Positions 34,483-43,400 of a stretch of 64,000 nt of DNA are shown piece after piece. The stretch is from Enhydrobacter sp. (lineage in GTDB: Bacteria; Pseudomonadota; Alphaproteobacteria; Reyranellales; Reyranellaceae). Where the stretch lies: positions 3,656,473-3,720,472 of the forward strand of contig CP075528.1 in assembly GCA_025808875.1 (NCBI GenBank), in the 5' to 3' direction. The stretch's first letter is position 1. Each line of letters opens with the position of its first letter. The translations under genes were made by a program, and so were the position numbers. The notes below the pieces were generated by a model. It had not been told where the DNA came from, did not search any database, and saw only the letters and a list, made by a program, of their open reading frames with translations.

Positions 34483-36275
34483 ACGGCGCCGGCGATCCCT
34501 GGTGCCTCGACCGTTTCGCCGAGCGCGCGGGCTGGCGCCGCCTGCTCGTCCTGGTCCTGGTCGCCGTCACGACGACCGCCGGCACGTTCCTGGCCTCGAC
34601 GATCGTCGGCGCCCGCGGTCCCGAGTTCCTCAAGATCGCCTTCCTGCCCGTCTTCGCGCTGGTGTTCGCCTGGATCGCCCTTTCCTTCTGGACCGGCGTC
34701 CTGGGGTTCGTGCTGGGCGCGCTGCGGCTGCACCCGCTCTCGCTGCGCCGCGCGGGTCCGACGGAGGGCGCGCCGCCGCTCCTGCGGCAGCGTACCGCCG
34801 TCCTCATCCCCGTCTACAACGAGGCGCCGGCCGAAGTCTTCGCGCGGATTGCCGTCATGCACCGCTCGCTCGAGGCGACCGGCCAGCTTCATGCGTTCGA
34901 CTTCTTCGTCCTGAGCGACACCCGCGACGCCTCCATCGCGCACGACGAGGAGCGAATCTGGCGGCGCGTGCGCGGCGAGCTCGGCGCCGAGGACAGGCTG
35001 TTCTACCGCCGGCGGCCGTCGAACGAAGGCCGCAAAGCCGGGAACATCGCCGAATGGGTGACGTCGCGGAGCACCGGCTATCCACACATGGTGGTTCTCG
35101 ATGCCGACAGTCTCGTCCAGGGCACCACCCTTGTGCGGCTCGCGGCGCTGATGGAGGCCAGCCCCCGCACGGGGATCATCCAGACCCACATCGTGCCCGC
35201 CGGTCGCGAGACCCTGTTCGCCCGCGCGCTGCAGTTCTCCAGCCGATTGACCGGCGCGATGCTCGCCGTGGGAACCAGCTTCTGGCAGGCGAGCGAGGCC
35301 AACTACTATGGGCACAACGCCATCCTTCGGACGTCGGCGTTCGCCCGCTTGTGCCGGCTGCCGACGCTCGAGGGGCAGCCTCCGCTGGGCGGCGAGATCC
35401 TCAGCCACGATTTCGTCGAAGCGGCCTTCCTGCGACGCGGCGGATGGTACTGCTGGTTGCTGCCCGAGCTGCGCGGCAGTTACGAGGAGTTGCCGACCAA
35501 CCTGCTCGACTACGCGGTGCGCGACCGGCGCTGGGTGCAGGGCAATCTCCAGCACGCCCGCCTGCTCGGCGCGCCGGGCCTGCACTGGATGAGCAGGCTG
35601 CATCTCGGGATGGGCATATTCTCCTATCTGGCTTCACCGCTCTGGCTCGCGCTTCTCATGCTGAGCTCGGCGATGGTCGTCGATCGTCAACTGACGGGCG
35701 AAGTCTACTTCGGTCCAACGCGGTCGCTGTTTCCCAACTGGCCGCAGTATCACTGGCCGGAGATCTACGGGCTGCTCGGCTTCACGCTCGTCCTGCTGCT
35801 CGGACCGAAGTCGCTGTCGCTGATCCTGCGCCTGGGCTCGACGCGTTCGGCGCGGCGCTTCGGCGGACGGGCCGCCCTGATCGTCAGCTTCATTTTCGAA
35901 GTCGTCCTGTCGACTCTCCTGGCGCCGGTGTTGATGCTGTTTCACACGACGTTCGTCGCACGCATCCTGGCCGGGAACGCGGTGGGCTGGCCCCCTCAGC
36001 CGCGAGGCGACCGTGACACGCCCTGGCCGGTCGCACTCCGGCGTCATGCCGGCCACGTACTGACGGGCTTGGCGGCCCTGGTCGCGCTCGGCCTGCTCGC
36101 GCCCGGTTATGTACCGTGGATCCTGCCCGTCGTCAGCGGATTGCTTCTCTCGGTGCCGTTGGCGGTCCTGTCGAGCAAGCGTCGCGTGGGCACGATCGCG
36201 CGCCATCTCGGAGTCTTCGTCACGCCCGAGGAGACCGCGCCGATCGACGTTCGTCGCATTCTTCACGTTCCCTGA
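34479..36275 (+). CDS. opgH: Glucans biosynthesis glucosyltransferase OpgH/MdoH
   Basis: A 598-residue inner-membrane GT2 glycosyltransferase that polymerises glucose from UDP-glucose for periplasmic glucans. Two N-terminal TM helices precede the catalytic domain (AVLIPVYNEAP, the UDP-binding VLSDTRD, metal-binding DAD in VVLDADSL, acceptor EILSHDFVEAAF and the QRRW-like RRWVQGN). At least four TM helices follow. It is shorter than the roughly 850-residue enterobacterial MdoH because the long N-terminal cytosolic region is absent, as in many alphaproteobacteria. It overlaps opgG by four bases. Confidence 0.95.
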   Translation: MNGAGDPWCLDRFAERAGWRRLLVLVLVAVTTTAGTFLASTIVGARGPEFLKIAFLPVFALVFAWIALSFWTGVLGFVLGALRLHPLSLRRAGPTEGAPPLLRQRTAVLIPVYNEAPAEVFARIAVMHRSLEATGQLHAFDFFVLSDTRDASIAHDEERIWRRVRGELGAEDRLFYRRRPSNEGRKAGNIAEWVTSRSTGYPHMVVLDADSLVQGTTLVRLAALMEASPRTGIIQTHIVPAGRETLFARALQFSSRLTGAMLAVGTSFWQASEANYYGHNAILRTSAFARLCRLPTLEGQPPLGGEILSHDFVEAAFLRRGGWYCWLLPELRGSYEELPTNLLDYAVRDRRWVQGNLQHARLLGAPGLHWMSRLHLGMGIFSYLASPLWLALLMLSSAMVVDRQLTGEVYFGPTRSLFPNWPQYHWPEIYGLLGFTLVLLLGPKSLSLILRLGSTRSARRFGGRAALIVSFIFEVVLSTLLAPVLMLFHTTFVARILAGNAVGWPPQPRGDRDTPWPVALRRHAGHVLTGLAALVALGLLAPGYVPWILPVVSGLLLSVPLAVLSSKRRVGTIARHLGVFVTPEETAPIDVRRILHVP

Positions 36276-36347
36276 GACCGGTCACGGCTTTGCCTCAGGC
36301 ACGCCACCGCGGAGCATTGCTACAAGCATGGCCTCGCCTCTCAACGG

Positions 36348-36737
36348 ATGGCCAGGACCATGCTCCAGTACACGATCCCGAGACGCTCCCTGGTCACCTC
36401 GCTCCTGGTCTGCGGCCTGCTCGCGACGCCCGCCTCGGGCATGGCGCCGCGGCGCGACGGGCTCCGGAGCTTGATCGCCCATTGGGATGCCGCATGCCTG
36501 ATCGGTCGGCGCTACCTCGCCATCGCGCCCGAAGACCGTTCGGCGAGCGCTCTATGTCGCGCCCTGTTCGGAGGGCCCCTGCCGAGCGGCGGAGGTGCGG
36601 CAGCGGTCTCTCATCTGCGAGGCATCGTCGAGGTTCGGCGACGCGAGGATTTTTCGAGGGGTGACACCGTCCTGATCGATGGCTGGCTGCTGGCCCGCAG
36701 CGAGGCCCGTCTCTGCGCACTCGCCAGCCTGATCTGA
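36348..36737 (+). CDS. Tat-exported small protein paired with GMC oxidoreductase
   Basis: A 129-residue protein with a twin-arginine-like signal (IPRRSLVTSLLVCGLL, then ATPASG). The mature part is about 98 residues and ends in DTVLIDGWLLARSEARLCAL. This tail pattern recurs in small proteins encoded just before GMC oxidoreductases, which suggests a small subunit. The ATG at 36348 is used; another ATG at 36360 has AGGA just before it. It starts 72 bases after opgH and ends 10 bases before the GMC gene, which itself lacks a signal. I infer that it carries the GMC partner to the periplasm as a Tat hitchhiker. Confidence 0.65.
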   Translation: MARTMLQYTIPRRSLVTSLLVCGLLATPASGMAPRRDGLRSLIAHWDAACLIGRRYLAIAPEDRSASALCRALFGGPLPSGGGAAAVSHLRGIVEVRRREDFSRGDTVLIDGWLLARSEARLCALASLI

Positions 36738-36747
36738 CGGGTCGCCC

Positions 36748-38328
36748 ATGTTCCGAGACCTTCGTCAACTCGACGACACCACGATCGTCGACACCGACAT
36801 CTGCATCGTCGGCGCCGGCGCGGCGGGCATCAGCCTGGCTCTCGCGCTGGCCGGCTCGCAACGCCGCGTTTGCCTCGTGGAGAGCGGCGGACTCGAACCC
36901 GAACCGGAAACGCTCGCGCTCAACAAGGGCAGGAGCATCGGGTTGCCGTACATTCCGCTCGATGAAAGCCGCCTGCGCTACTTCGGTGGCACCACCAACC
37001 ACTGGAATTCCTACTGCCGCCCCCTCGATGCGATCGACTTCGAGAAGCGCGCCTGGGTTCCCCACAGCGGTTGGCCCCTGACGCGGGACGAGCTCGAACC
37101 GTTCTATGCGCGCGCCCAGGCGCTGTGCGAGCTGGGGCCCTACATCCACGACGACGACGCAGTGTCGAGAGTGCCCGGCCTCCTGCCGTTCGACGCGCGG
37201 CGCCTCGTCACCGTCAACTGGACGATCGGGCCGCCCACCCGCTTCGGGTTGCGCTATCTCGAAGACCTGCAGACGGCGGCAAACGTCGACGTGCTGCTCA
37301 ATGCCAATCTCGTCGAGATCGTCGCGACGAACGATGTCCGCCGGGTGGCGGTCCTGCGCCTGCGGACGCTGGACGGCAAGTCCGGCATCATCCATCCGAA
37401 AGTCGTCGTGCTGGCTTGCGGCGGCATCGAGAACGCGCGCCTTCTGCTGGCCTCCAACGGGGTGGCGAAGCAGGGTCTCGGCAACGAACGCGACCTCGTC
37501 GGGCGCTTCTTCGCCGACCATGTCGGCGCCATCATGGGCTATGTCGTGCCGAGAGACGGCGGCTCCTGTCAGTTGGCCTACAGCCTGCCCGCGTCGGTGC
37601 AGCTCGAGCGCGAGGAGGCGACGCTCAGGCTCGCCCCCGCCCTGCCGGCGGACCTGCAGCGCCGCGAGCAGCTGCTCAATGCTCATGCCATGATGGAGTG
37701 CGCCGACGAGCAAAGTCGCGGCTACCTAGCCCTACGCGCGGCCGGCAAAGGTCTCGCGCGCGGCGACCTCGGCGGCCTGGGCGGCGCCATTGCGACCGTT
37801 CTCGGCGACCTCGACGGCACCGCCGGCGCGCTTTGGCGCTACGTGACGGATGAACTCGTGTTCGGCGTCAGCACCTACTGTGAAACCGCGCCGAACCCCG
37901 ACAGCCGCATAACGCTCGACACGGAGCGCGACAGATTGGGCCAGCAGCAGGTGTGCCTGGACTGGAGGCTGTCGCCGATCGACAAGCGCACGTCGCGCCA
38001 TTTGTGCCGGATATTGGGCGAGGAGCTGGCACGCCTGGGCTTCGGCCGGCTCCACATGGACGACTGGATTCTCCGGGACGACGAGTCCTGGGAGGACCAT
38101 CATCCGCGTGACCATCATATGGGCACGACGCGGATGGGCACAGACCCGTCGACGGGCGTCGTCGACCCGAATTGCCGGGTGCACGGAATGGCTAACCTCT
38201 ATATCGCCGGCAGCTCGGTATTCCCGACCTATGGCGCCGCTCCGCCAACGCTCACCATCGTGGCTCTTGCCCTGCGCCTGGCCGATCACCTGCGCACGAT
38301 CGATTTCGGCAGCCTCTCCACGCGCTGA
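36748..38328 (+). CDS. GMC-family FAD oxidoreductase
   Basis: A 526-residue glucose-methanol-choline oxidoreductase. The N-terminal FAD motif DICIVGAGAAGISLALAL, the GGTTNHW segment and the C-terminal GSSVFPTYGAAPPTLTIVAL are typical. The catalytic His-His/Asn region reads HHMGTTRMG with a later NCRVHGMANLY. No signal peptide is visible. With the preceding Tat small protein it resembles two-component membrane or periplasmic sugar dehydrogenases. Proximity to opgGH makes an alcohol or sugar group of periplasmic glucan a possible substrate, but this is inference. Confidence 0.87.
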   Translation: MFRDLRQLDDTTIVDTDICIVGAGAAGISLALALAGSQRRVCLVESGGLEPEPETLALNKGRSIGLPYIPLDESRLRYFGGTTNHWNSYCRPLDAIDFEKRAWVPHSGWPLTRDELEPFYARAQALCELGPYIHDDDAVSRVPGLLPFDARRLVTVNWTIGPPTRFGLRYLEDLQTAANVDVLLNANLVEIVATNDVRRVAVLRLRTLDGKSGIIHPKVVVLACGGIENARLLLASNGVAKQGLGNERDLVGRFFADHVGAIMGYVVPRDGGSCQLAYSLPASVQLEREEATLRLAPALPADLQRREQLLNAHAMMECADEQSRGYLALRAAGKGLARGDLGGLGGAIATVLGDLDGTAGALWRYVTDELVFGVSTYCETAPNPDSRITLDTERDRLGQQQVCLDWRLSPIDKRTSRHLCRILGEELARLGFGRLHMDDWILRDDESWEDHHPRDHHMGTTRMGTDPSTGVVDPNCRVHGMANLYIAGSSVFPTYGAAPPTLTIVALALRLADHLRTIDFGSLSTR

Positions 38329-38388
38329 GAGTATGCCGCAGACGACTGCAAGAACCGTTGAAAGTCGCCGCGGAATAGCCTGAAAACA

Positions 38389-38416
38389 TTGATTTCATTG
38401 CCGACTTTGCTACGCT
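38389..38416 (+). promoter_or_regulatory. Candidate sigma-70-type promoter for the PKS-NRPS operon
   Basis: In the 156-base gap before the A-T gene, TTGATT (38389-38394) and TACGCT (38411-38416) are 16 bases apart, resembling -35 and -10 elements. The local stretch is more A/T-rich than its surroundings. A start near 38423 would leave a leader of about 60 bases. Confidence 0.3.
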
Positions 38417-38484
38417 TGCAACGGGGATAGGGAACGGCACGTGCCCGGGGCTGGCATGGCCGACGCAATGCTTCAGGTGGGGCG

Positions 38485-40401
38485 GTGAGCAACCCGATGG
38501 CAGGTTCGCAACCAGGCGTGGGGGGCGCCACCCGCTATGGCGCCGATGCCTTCGATTTCGACGCGATCGGTGAGACGATCACCGCCCGCTTCTCTTCGAT
38601 GCTCGTTTCAGCGGCTGGGGCCGTGGCGGCAATCCAGGACAAAGGAAGCCTGACCTACGCCGAACTCGAAAAGCGGTCGAACCAGCTTGCGCGCTGGTTG
38701 CAACGGCAGGGCGTCCGCGACGGCGACCTCGTGGGACTGCTGGCCGGCCGCTCGCTGGACTCCCTTGTCGCCATCCTTGCGATGCTAAAGTGCCGCGCCG
38801 GCTACGTGCCGCTCGACCCGGCCATGCCCGCGACCTACATCGATTCCATGGTGCGTGATTGCGGCACCCGTCTGGTGCTTTCGGCAGCGGCCGGGCCGAC
38901 GTCCTTGTCGGTGCCGGTGGTGGGTTTCGGCGAAGCGATGGCGGCCGCACGCGAAGAATCGGCCGACGGCTTGGCCGATCGCGCGAGGCCGGAGGACATC
39001 GCCTACGTGATGTACACGTCGGGCTCGACCGGCAGACCAAAGGGCGTGCGCGTGCCGCATCGTGCCGTCGTGCGCCTGGTCAGCGGTCAGACCTACTGCC
39101 ACTTTGACGCCGACGAGGTCGTGCTGCACAACTCGCCCCTCGCCTTCGATGCCAGCACCCTCGAGATCTGGGGGACCCTGCTGCACGGTGCGCGAGCCGT
39201 GCTGGTCAGCGGAGCACGGCCCTCCCTGCAGGAGATCGCCAACGCCATCCGGAACAACGGCGCGACCACCGCATGGTTCACCGCCGGCCTGTTTCACATG
39301 CTGGTCGACCATCAGCTCGATGCGCTCGCCGGCCTGCGCCAGCTCCTCGCCGGCGGCGACGTGCTGTCGCCCACGCATGTGCGACGCGCCCTGACCGCCT
39401 TGCCGAACTGCCGGATCGTCAACGGCTACGGACCGACCGAGAACACGACCTTCACCTGCTGCTACCCGGTGCCACGCGAGGGCTGGGGCGACGGGCCGGT
39501 CCCCATCGGCAGGCCGATCGCCGGCACCTACGTGCGTCTGCTCGACGACGACATGAAGCCCGTGCCGGACGGCGAGACCGGCATGCTCTACGCGGGTGGG
39601 CTCGGCCTCGCGTCGGGCTATCTCGGTGACGACCGTCTCACCGCGGCGCAGTTCGTGCCCGATCCCGGCTATCCGGGCGCCACGCTCTACCGCACCGGCG
39701 ACCTCGCCCGCCTGAGACCCGACGGCCAGATCGAATTCGTCGGCCGACGCGACCGACAGGTGAAGATCGACGGCAAGCGGGTCGAGCTCGGCGAGATCGA
39801 AGAGGTGCTGCGCAGCGCCCGCGAGGTCGGCGACGCCGTGGTGACGGCGACACGCGGCACCGGCAGCGCGCCGCTCCTCACCGGCTACGTGAAGCCGGCG
39901 GCTGGCGCAACGGCCGATCCTTCGGTCGAAGCCTCCGCCCGCGCCGCGGCGGCGCGGCTGTTGCCCGTGCACATGCAACCGGCGCAGATCGTCGTGCTCG
40001 ATGCCTTTCCCCTCACGACGAATGGCAAGGTCGACGTCGCCCGCCTGCCGGCGCCGAGCAGCGCCCTCCCCGGCCCAACCGTCGCGTCAGCGCACGGCGC
40101 CACAGAACGCACACTGGCCGACATCCTCGCGCGCGTGCTCGGAACGCCGCAGATCGGCCTCGAGACGAACTTCTTCGATCTCGGCGCAACGTCGCTGAAA
40201 CTGGTCGAGGCACACGCCCTGATCGCCCGGACGTGGCCCGACGTCGAGGTGCTTGCGCTCTTCCAGCATCCCAATGTCGGCGAGCTGGCGCGCGCGATCG
40301 ATCGAGGTGCGACCCGCACGATCGCCGGCACCGCGCGCCGGCGGGCCGACCAGCAGGCCGCCGCCCTCAAGCGGCTGCGCGGCGCGCGAACCCTTCGATG
40401 A
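38485..40401 (+). CDS. NRPS loading protein: adenylation-thiolation (A-T)
   Basis: A 638-residue didomain NRPS. The A domain (about residues 40-520) has A3 YTSGSTGRPKG, A5 NGYGPTENTT, A7 YRTGDLARL, A8 GRRDRQVKIDGKRVELGEIE and A10 NGKVD with lysine. The T domain (about 545-615) carries S570 in LGATSLK for the phosphopantetheine arm. No condensation domain precedes it, so it loads the starter unit. Aligning by hand to GrsA, the ten pocket residues read D-A-L-F-L-G-G-T-F-K, close to the valine code DAFWIGGTFK, so valine or another branched aliphatic residue is likely. The start is a GTG after GGTGGGGCG. The stop overlaps the next gene (ATGA). Confidence 0.9.
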   Translation: MSNPMAGSQPGVGGATRYGADAFDFDAIGETITARFSSMLVSAAGAVAAIQDKGSLTYAELEKRSNQLARWLQRQGVRDGDLVGLLAGRSLDSLVAILAMLKCRAGYVPLDPAMPATYIDSMVRDCGTRLVLSAAAGPTSLSVPVVGFGEAMAAAREESADGLADRARPEDIAYVMYTSGSTGRPKGVRVPHRAVVRLVSGQTYCHFDADEVVLHNSPLAFDASTLEIWGTLLHGARAVLVSGARPSLQEIANAIRNNGATTAWFTAGLFHMLVDHQLDALAGLRQLLAGGDVLSPTHVRRALTALPNCRIVNGYGPTENTTFTCCYPVPREGWGDGPVPIGRPIAGTYVRLLDDDMKPVPDGETGMLYAGGLGLASGYLGDDRLTAAQFVPDPGYPGATLYRTGDLARLRPDGQIEFVGRRDRQVKIDGKRVELGEIEEVLRSAREVGDAVVTATRGTGSAPLLTGYVKPAAGATADPSVEASARAAAARLLPVHMQPAQIVVLDAFPLTTNGKVDVARLPAPSSALPGPTVASAHGATERTLADILARVLGTPQIGLETNFFDLGATSLKLVEAHALIARTWPDVEVLALFQHPNVGELARAIDRGATRTIAGTARRRADQQAAALKRLRGARTLR

Positions 40402-43400
40402 GCCTGCCCGACAACGCCATCGCCATCGTCGGCATCGCCGGCCGCTTCCCGGGCGCCGACGATCTCGCCACGTTCTGGGCGAACATGCGTAACGGCGTGT
40501 CATCGATCACGCGCTTCTCCGACACAGAGCTCGAGGACTCGTTTCCCGCCGACATCCGCAACGCCGACAACTTCGTCCGCGCCCGTCCCATCCTGGCCGA
40601 CGTCGACAAGTTCGACGCCGAGTTCTTCGGCATGCTGCCCAAGGCGGCAGCCCTCACCGATCCGCAGCACCGGCTTCTGCTCGAGTGCGCCTGGGCGGCC
40701 TTGGAAGACGCCGGCTACGATCCGGCGCGGTATCCCGGTGCGATCGGCGTGTTCGCCGGCTGCAGCCTCAGCACCTATCTCCTGACCCATGTGCTGGCGG
40801 GGCAACAGGGCGCCGACAAGTTCGCGAGCGACTACCAGGTCGGCTCCTACGATGCGCTGCTCGGCGCATTGCCCGATACGCTGGCCACGCGCATCGCCTA
40901 CAAGCTCGGCCTGCATGGACCCGCCATGACGGTGCAGAGCGCCTGCTCGACCTCGCTACTCGCCGTCGCGCAGGCCTGCCAGAGCCTGCTGCTCCACCAG
41001 ACCGACATGGCGCTGGCCGGCGGCGTGTCGATCACCTTTCCGCAGAAGCGCGGCTACCTGCACCAGGAGGGCGGCATGGTCTCGCCCGACGGCGTCTGCC
41101 GCCCGTTCGACGACGCGGCCGCGGGTACAATCTTCGGCGACGGTGCGGCGCTCGTGCTGATGAAGCGTCTCGACGACGCCGTCGAGGACGGCGACCACAT
41201 CTACGCGGTGATCCGGGGCTACGGCGTCAACAACGACGGCAGCGACAAGGTGGGCTTCACCGCACCCAGCGTGCAGGGCCAGGCCGAGGTCATCGCCGCC
41301 GCGCTGGCCGCCGCCGGAGTCGATGCCCGGTCGATCGGCTACGTCGAGTGCCACGGCACCGCGACGCCGCTCGGCGACCCCATCGAATTCACCGGCCTTT
41401 TGCGCGGCTTCGACCTCGGCACGGTCGACCGACCGCATTGCGCCCTCGGCTCGGCCAAGGCGAACGTGGGACATCTCGACGTTGCCGCCGGGGTCACCGG
41501 CCTCATCAGGGCGGCGCTGGCGCTGCAGCAGCGCGAGATCCCGCCGCTGGCCAACTTCGTCAGACCGAACCGGCACATCGATCTCGCCGGCAGTCCGTTC
41601 TACGTCCCGACCTCGGCGCAGCCATGGCTACAGGAAAGCGGCCCGCGCCGCGCCGGCGTGAGTTCATTCGGCGTCGGCGGTACCAACGTGCATGTCGTGC
41701 TCGAGGAAGCACCCGCCCTTGTCGCGCGTCCGGTGCAGCGGAAGCGCCACGTGCTGCCGCTTTCCGCCCGCAACGAACAGGTTCTCGCCGCCGCCGCATC
41801 GGCCCTGGCCGACCATCTCGAGCGCCATCCCGATGTCGCGCTCGAAGACGTCGCTTTCACCTTGCAGGCTGGACGGCGGGTCTTTGCGCAGCGTGCGGCC
41901 GTCGCCGTCGCGTCGCGCGAACAGGCGATCGCGGCGCTGCGCGCGCCGCCGCCATCGGCGTCCGTCACCCAAGACAAGGTGCCGCTCGTCTTCCTTTTCC
42001 CCGGCCAAGGCGCTCAATTCCCCGGCATGGCGCGCGGTCCCTACCGAGACCACGCCGGCTTTCGCGACCTGGTCGACCGGGGCATCGCCATCGCCGCACC
42101 CATAGTCGGCGACGGGCTAGGCGCCCAGCTTCTCGATCCGGCCGCACCCGCCGACACTTCGACGCTGGTGGCGCAACCCTCGCTCTTCATCTTCGAGTAC
42201 GCCTTGGCGCGACTCTGGATGGAATGGGGCCTGCAGCCCGATGCCATGGTGGGCCACAGCGTCGGCGAGTTCGTCGCCGCAGCCTTGGCAGGCGTCTTCT
42301 CCTTCGAGCAAGGCTGCCGGCTGGTCGCGCAGCGCGGGCGCATCATGCAGGCCATGACGCCGGGTGCCATGCTGGCGGTCCGTCTCTCCGAGTCCGAACT
42401 GAAGGCTGAACTCGGCGATTCGCTCGACATCGCCGCCATCAACGCACCGTCGCTCTGCGTCGCCGCCGGACCGGCGGCTGACGTCCAGGCCCTCAACGAC
42501 CGTCTGGCCGCCAAGGGCGTGAATTGTCGGCCGCTTGCCGTATCGCACGCCTTCCATTCGCGCGCCGTCGACCCCGCCCTGCCCGAGATCGAAGCCGCCG
42601 TGCGCGGGGTGCCATTGTCGGCGCCTCGTCTGCGCTTCGCGTCGTGCGTCACCGGCGACTGGGCGAGCGACGCGCAGGCGACCGATCCTGCCTATTGGTC
42701 CCGCCATTGCCGCGCGCCGGTGCGCTTCGCCGACGCCGTCGCGACCGCCACACGCGGAACCGAGCCGTTCCTGCTGGAAGTGGGGCCGGGCCATGGCCTG
42801 TCGTCGCTTGCCGTGCAGATGGTCGGCCGGAAGTCGTTGCGGGGCGTGACCGCGAGCGTAGCCGACGCCGATGCCGGCGACCTCGCGCCGGCCACCGCCG
42901 CGCTGTGGTGCGCGGGTCTCGTCGCCGATTGGGCCTCCGCCGGCACGAGCGGACGGCGGATTTCCCTTCCGACTTATCGCTTCCAGCGAACCCGCCACTG
43001 GATCGAGCGGACGATGGCGATGCCCCCCGCTGCCGTGACACCCGTCGTCGCCGCCGCGCCAGCGACGACCGTCGCTCCGGCCCGGCCCGCCGTGGCCCGC
43101 GTCACCACCCTGCAGGATCAGGTCGTGGCCATCCTCCAGGAACACTCCGGCGTCTTGGACATCGACCCGCAGGTCACCTTCGTGGAACTGGGCTTCGATT
43201 CCCTGCTGCTCGGACAGGCGGCGCGCGCCATCGAGAAGAAGTTCCAGACCAAAATCACTTTTCGCCAGCTCCTGAACGATCTGCCATCTGCCGCCCTGCT
43301 GGCGAAGCATCTCGATTCGATGCTGCCGCCATCGCCCGAACCGGCATCCGCCGCGCCGGCGTCGGCCCCTCCGGCATCCGCAGCAGGTTCGCCCGCGACG

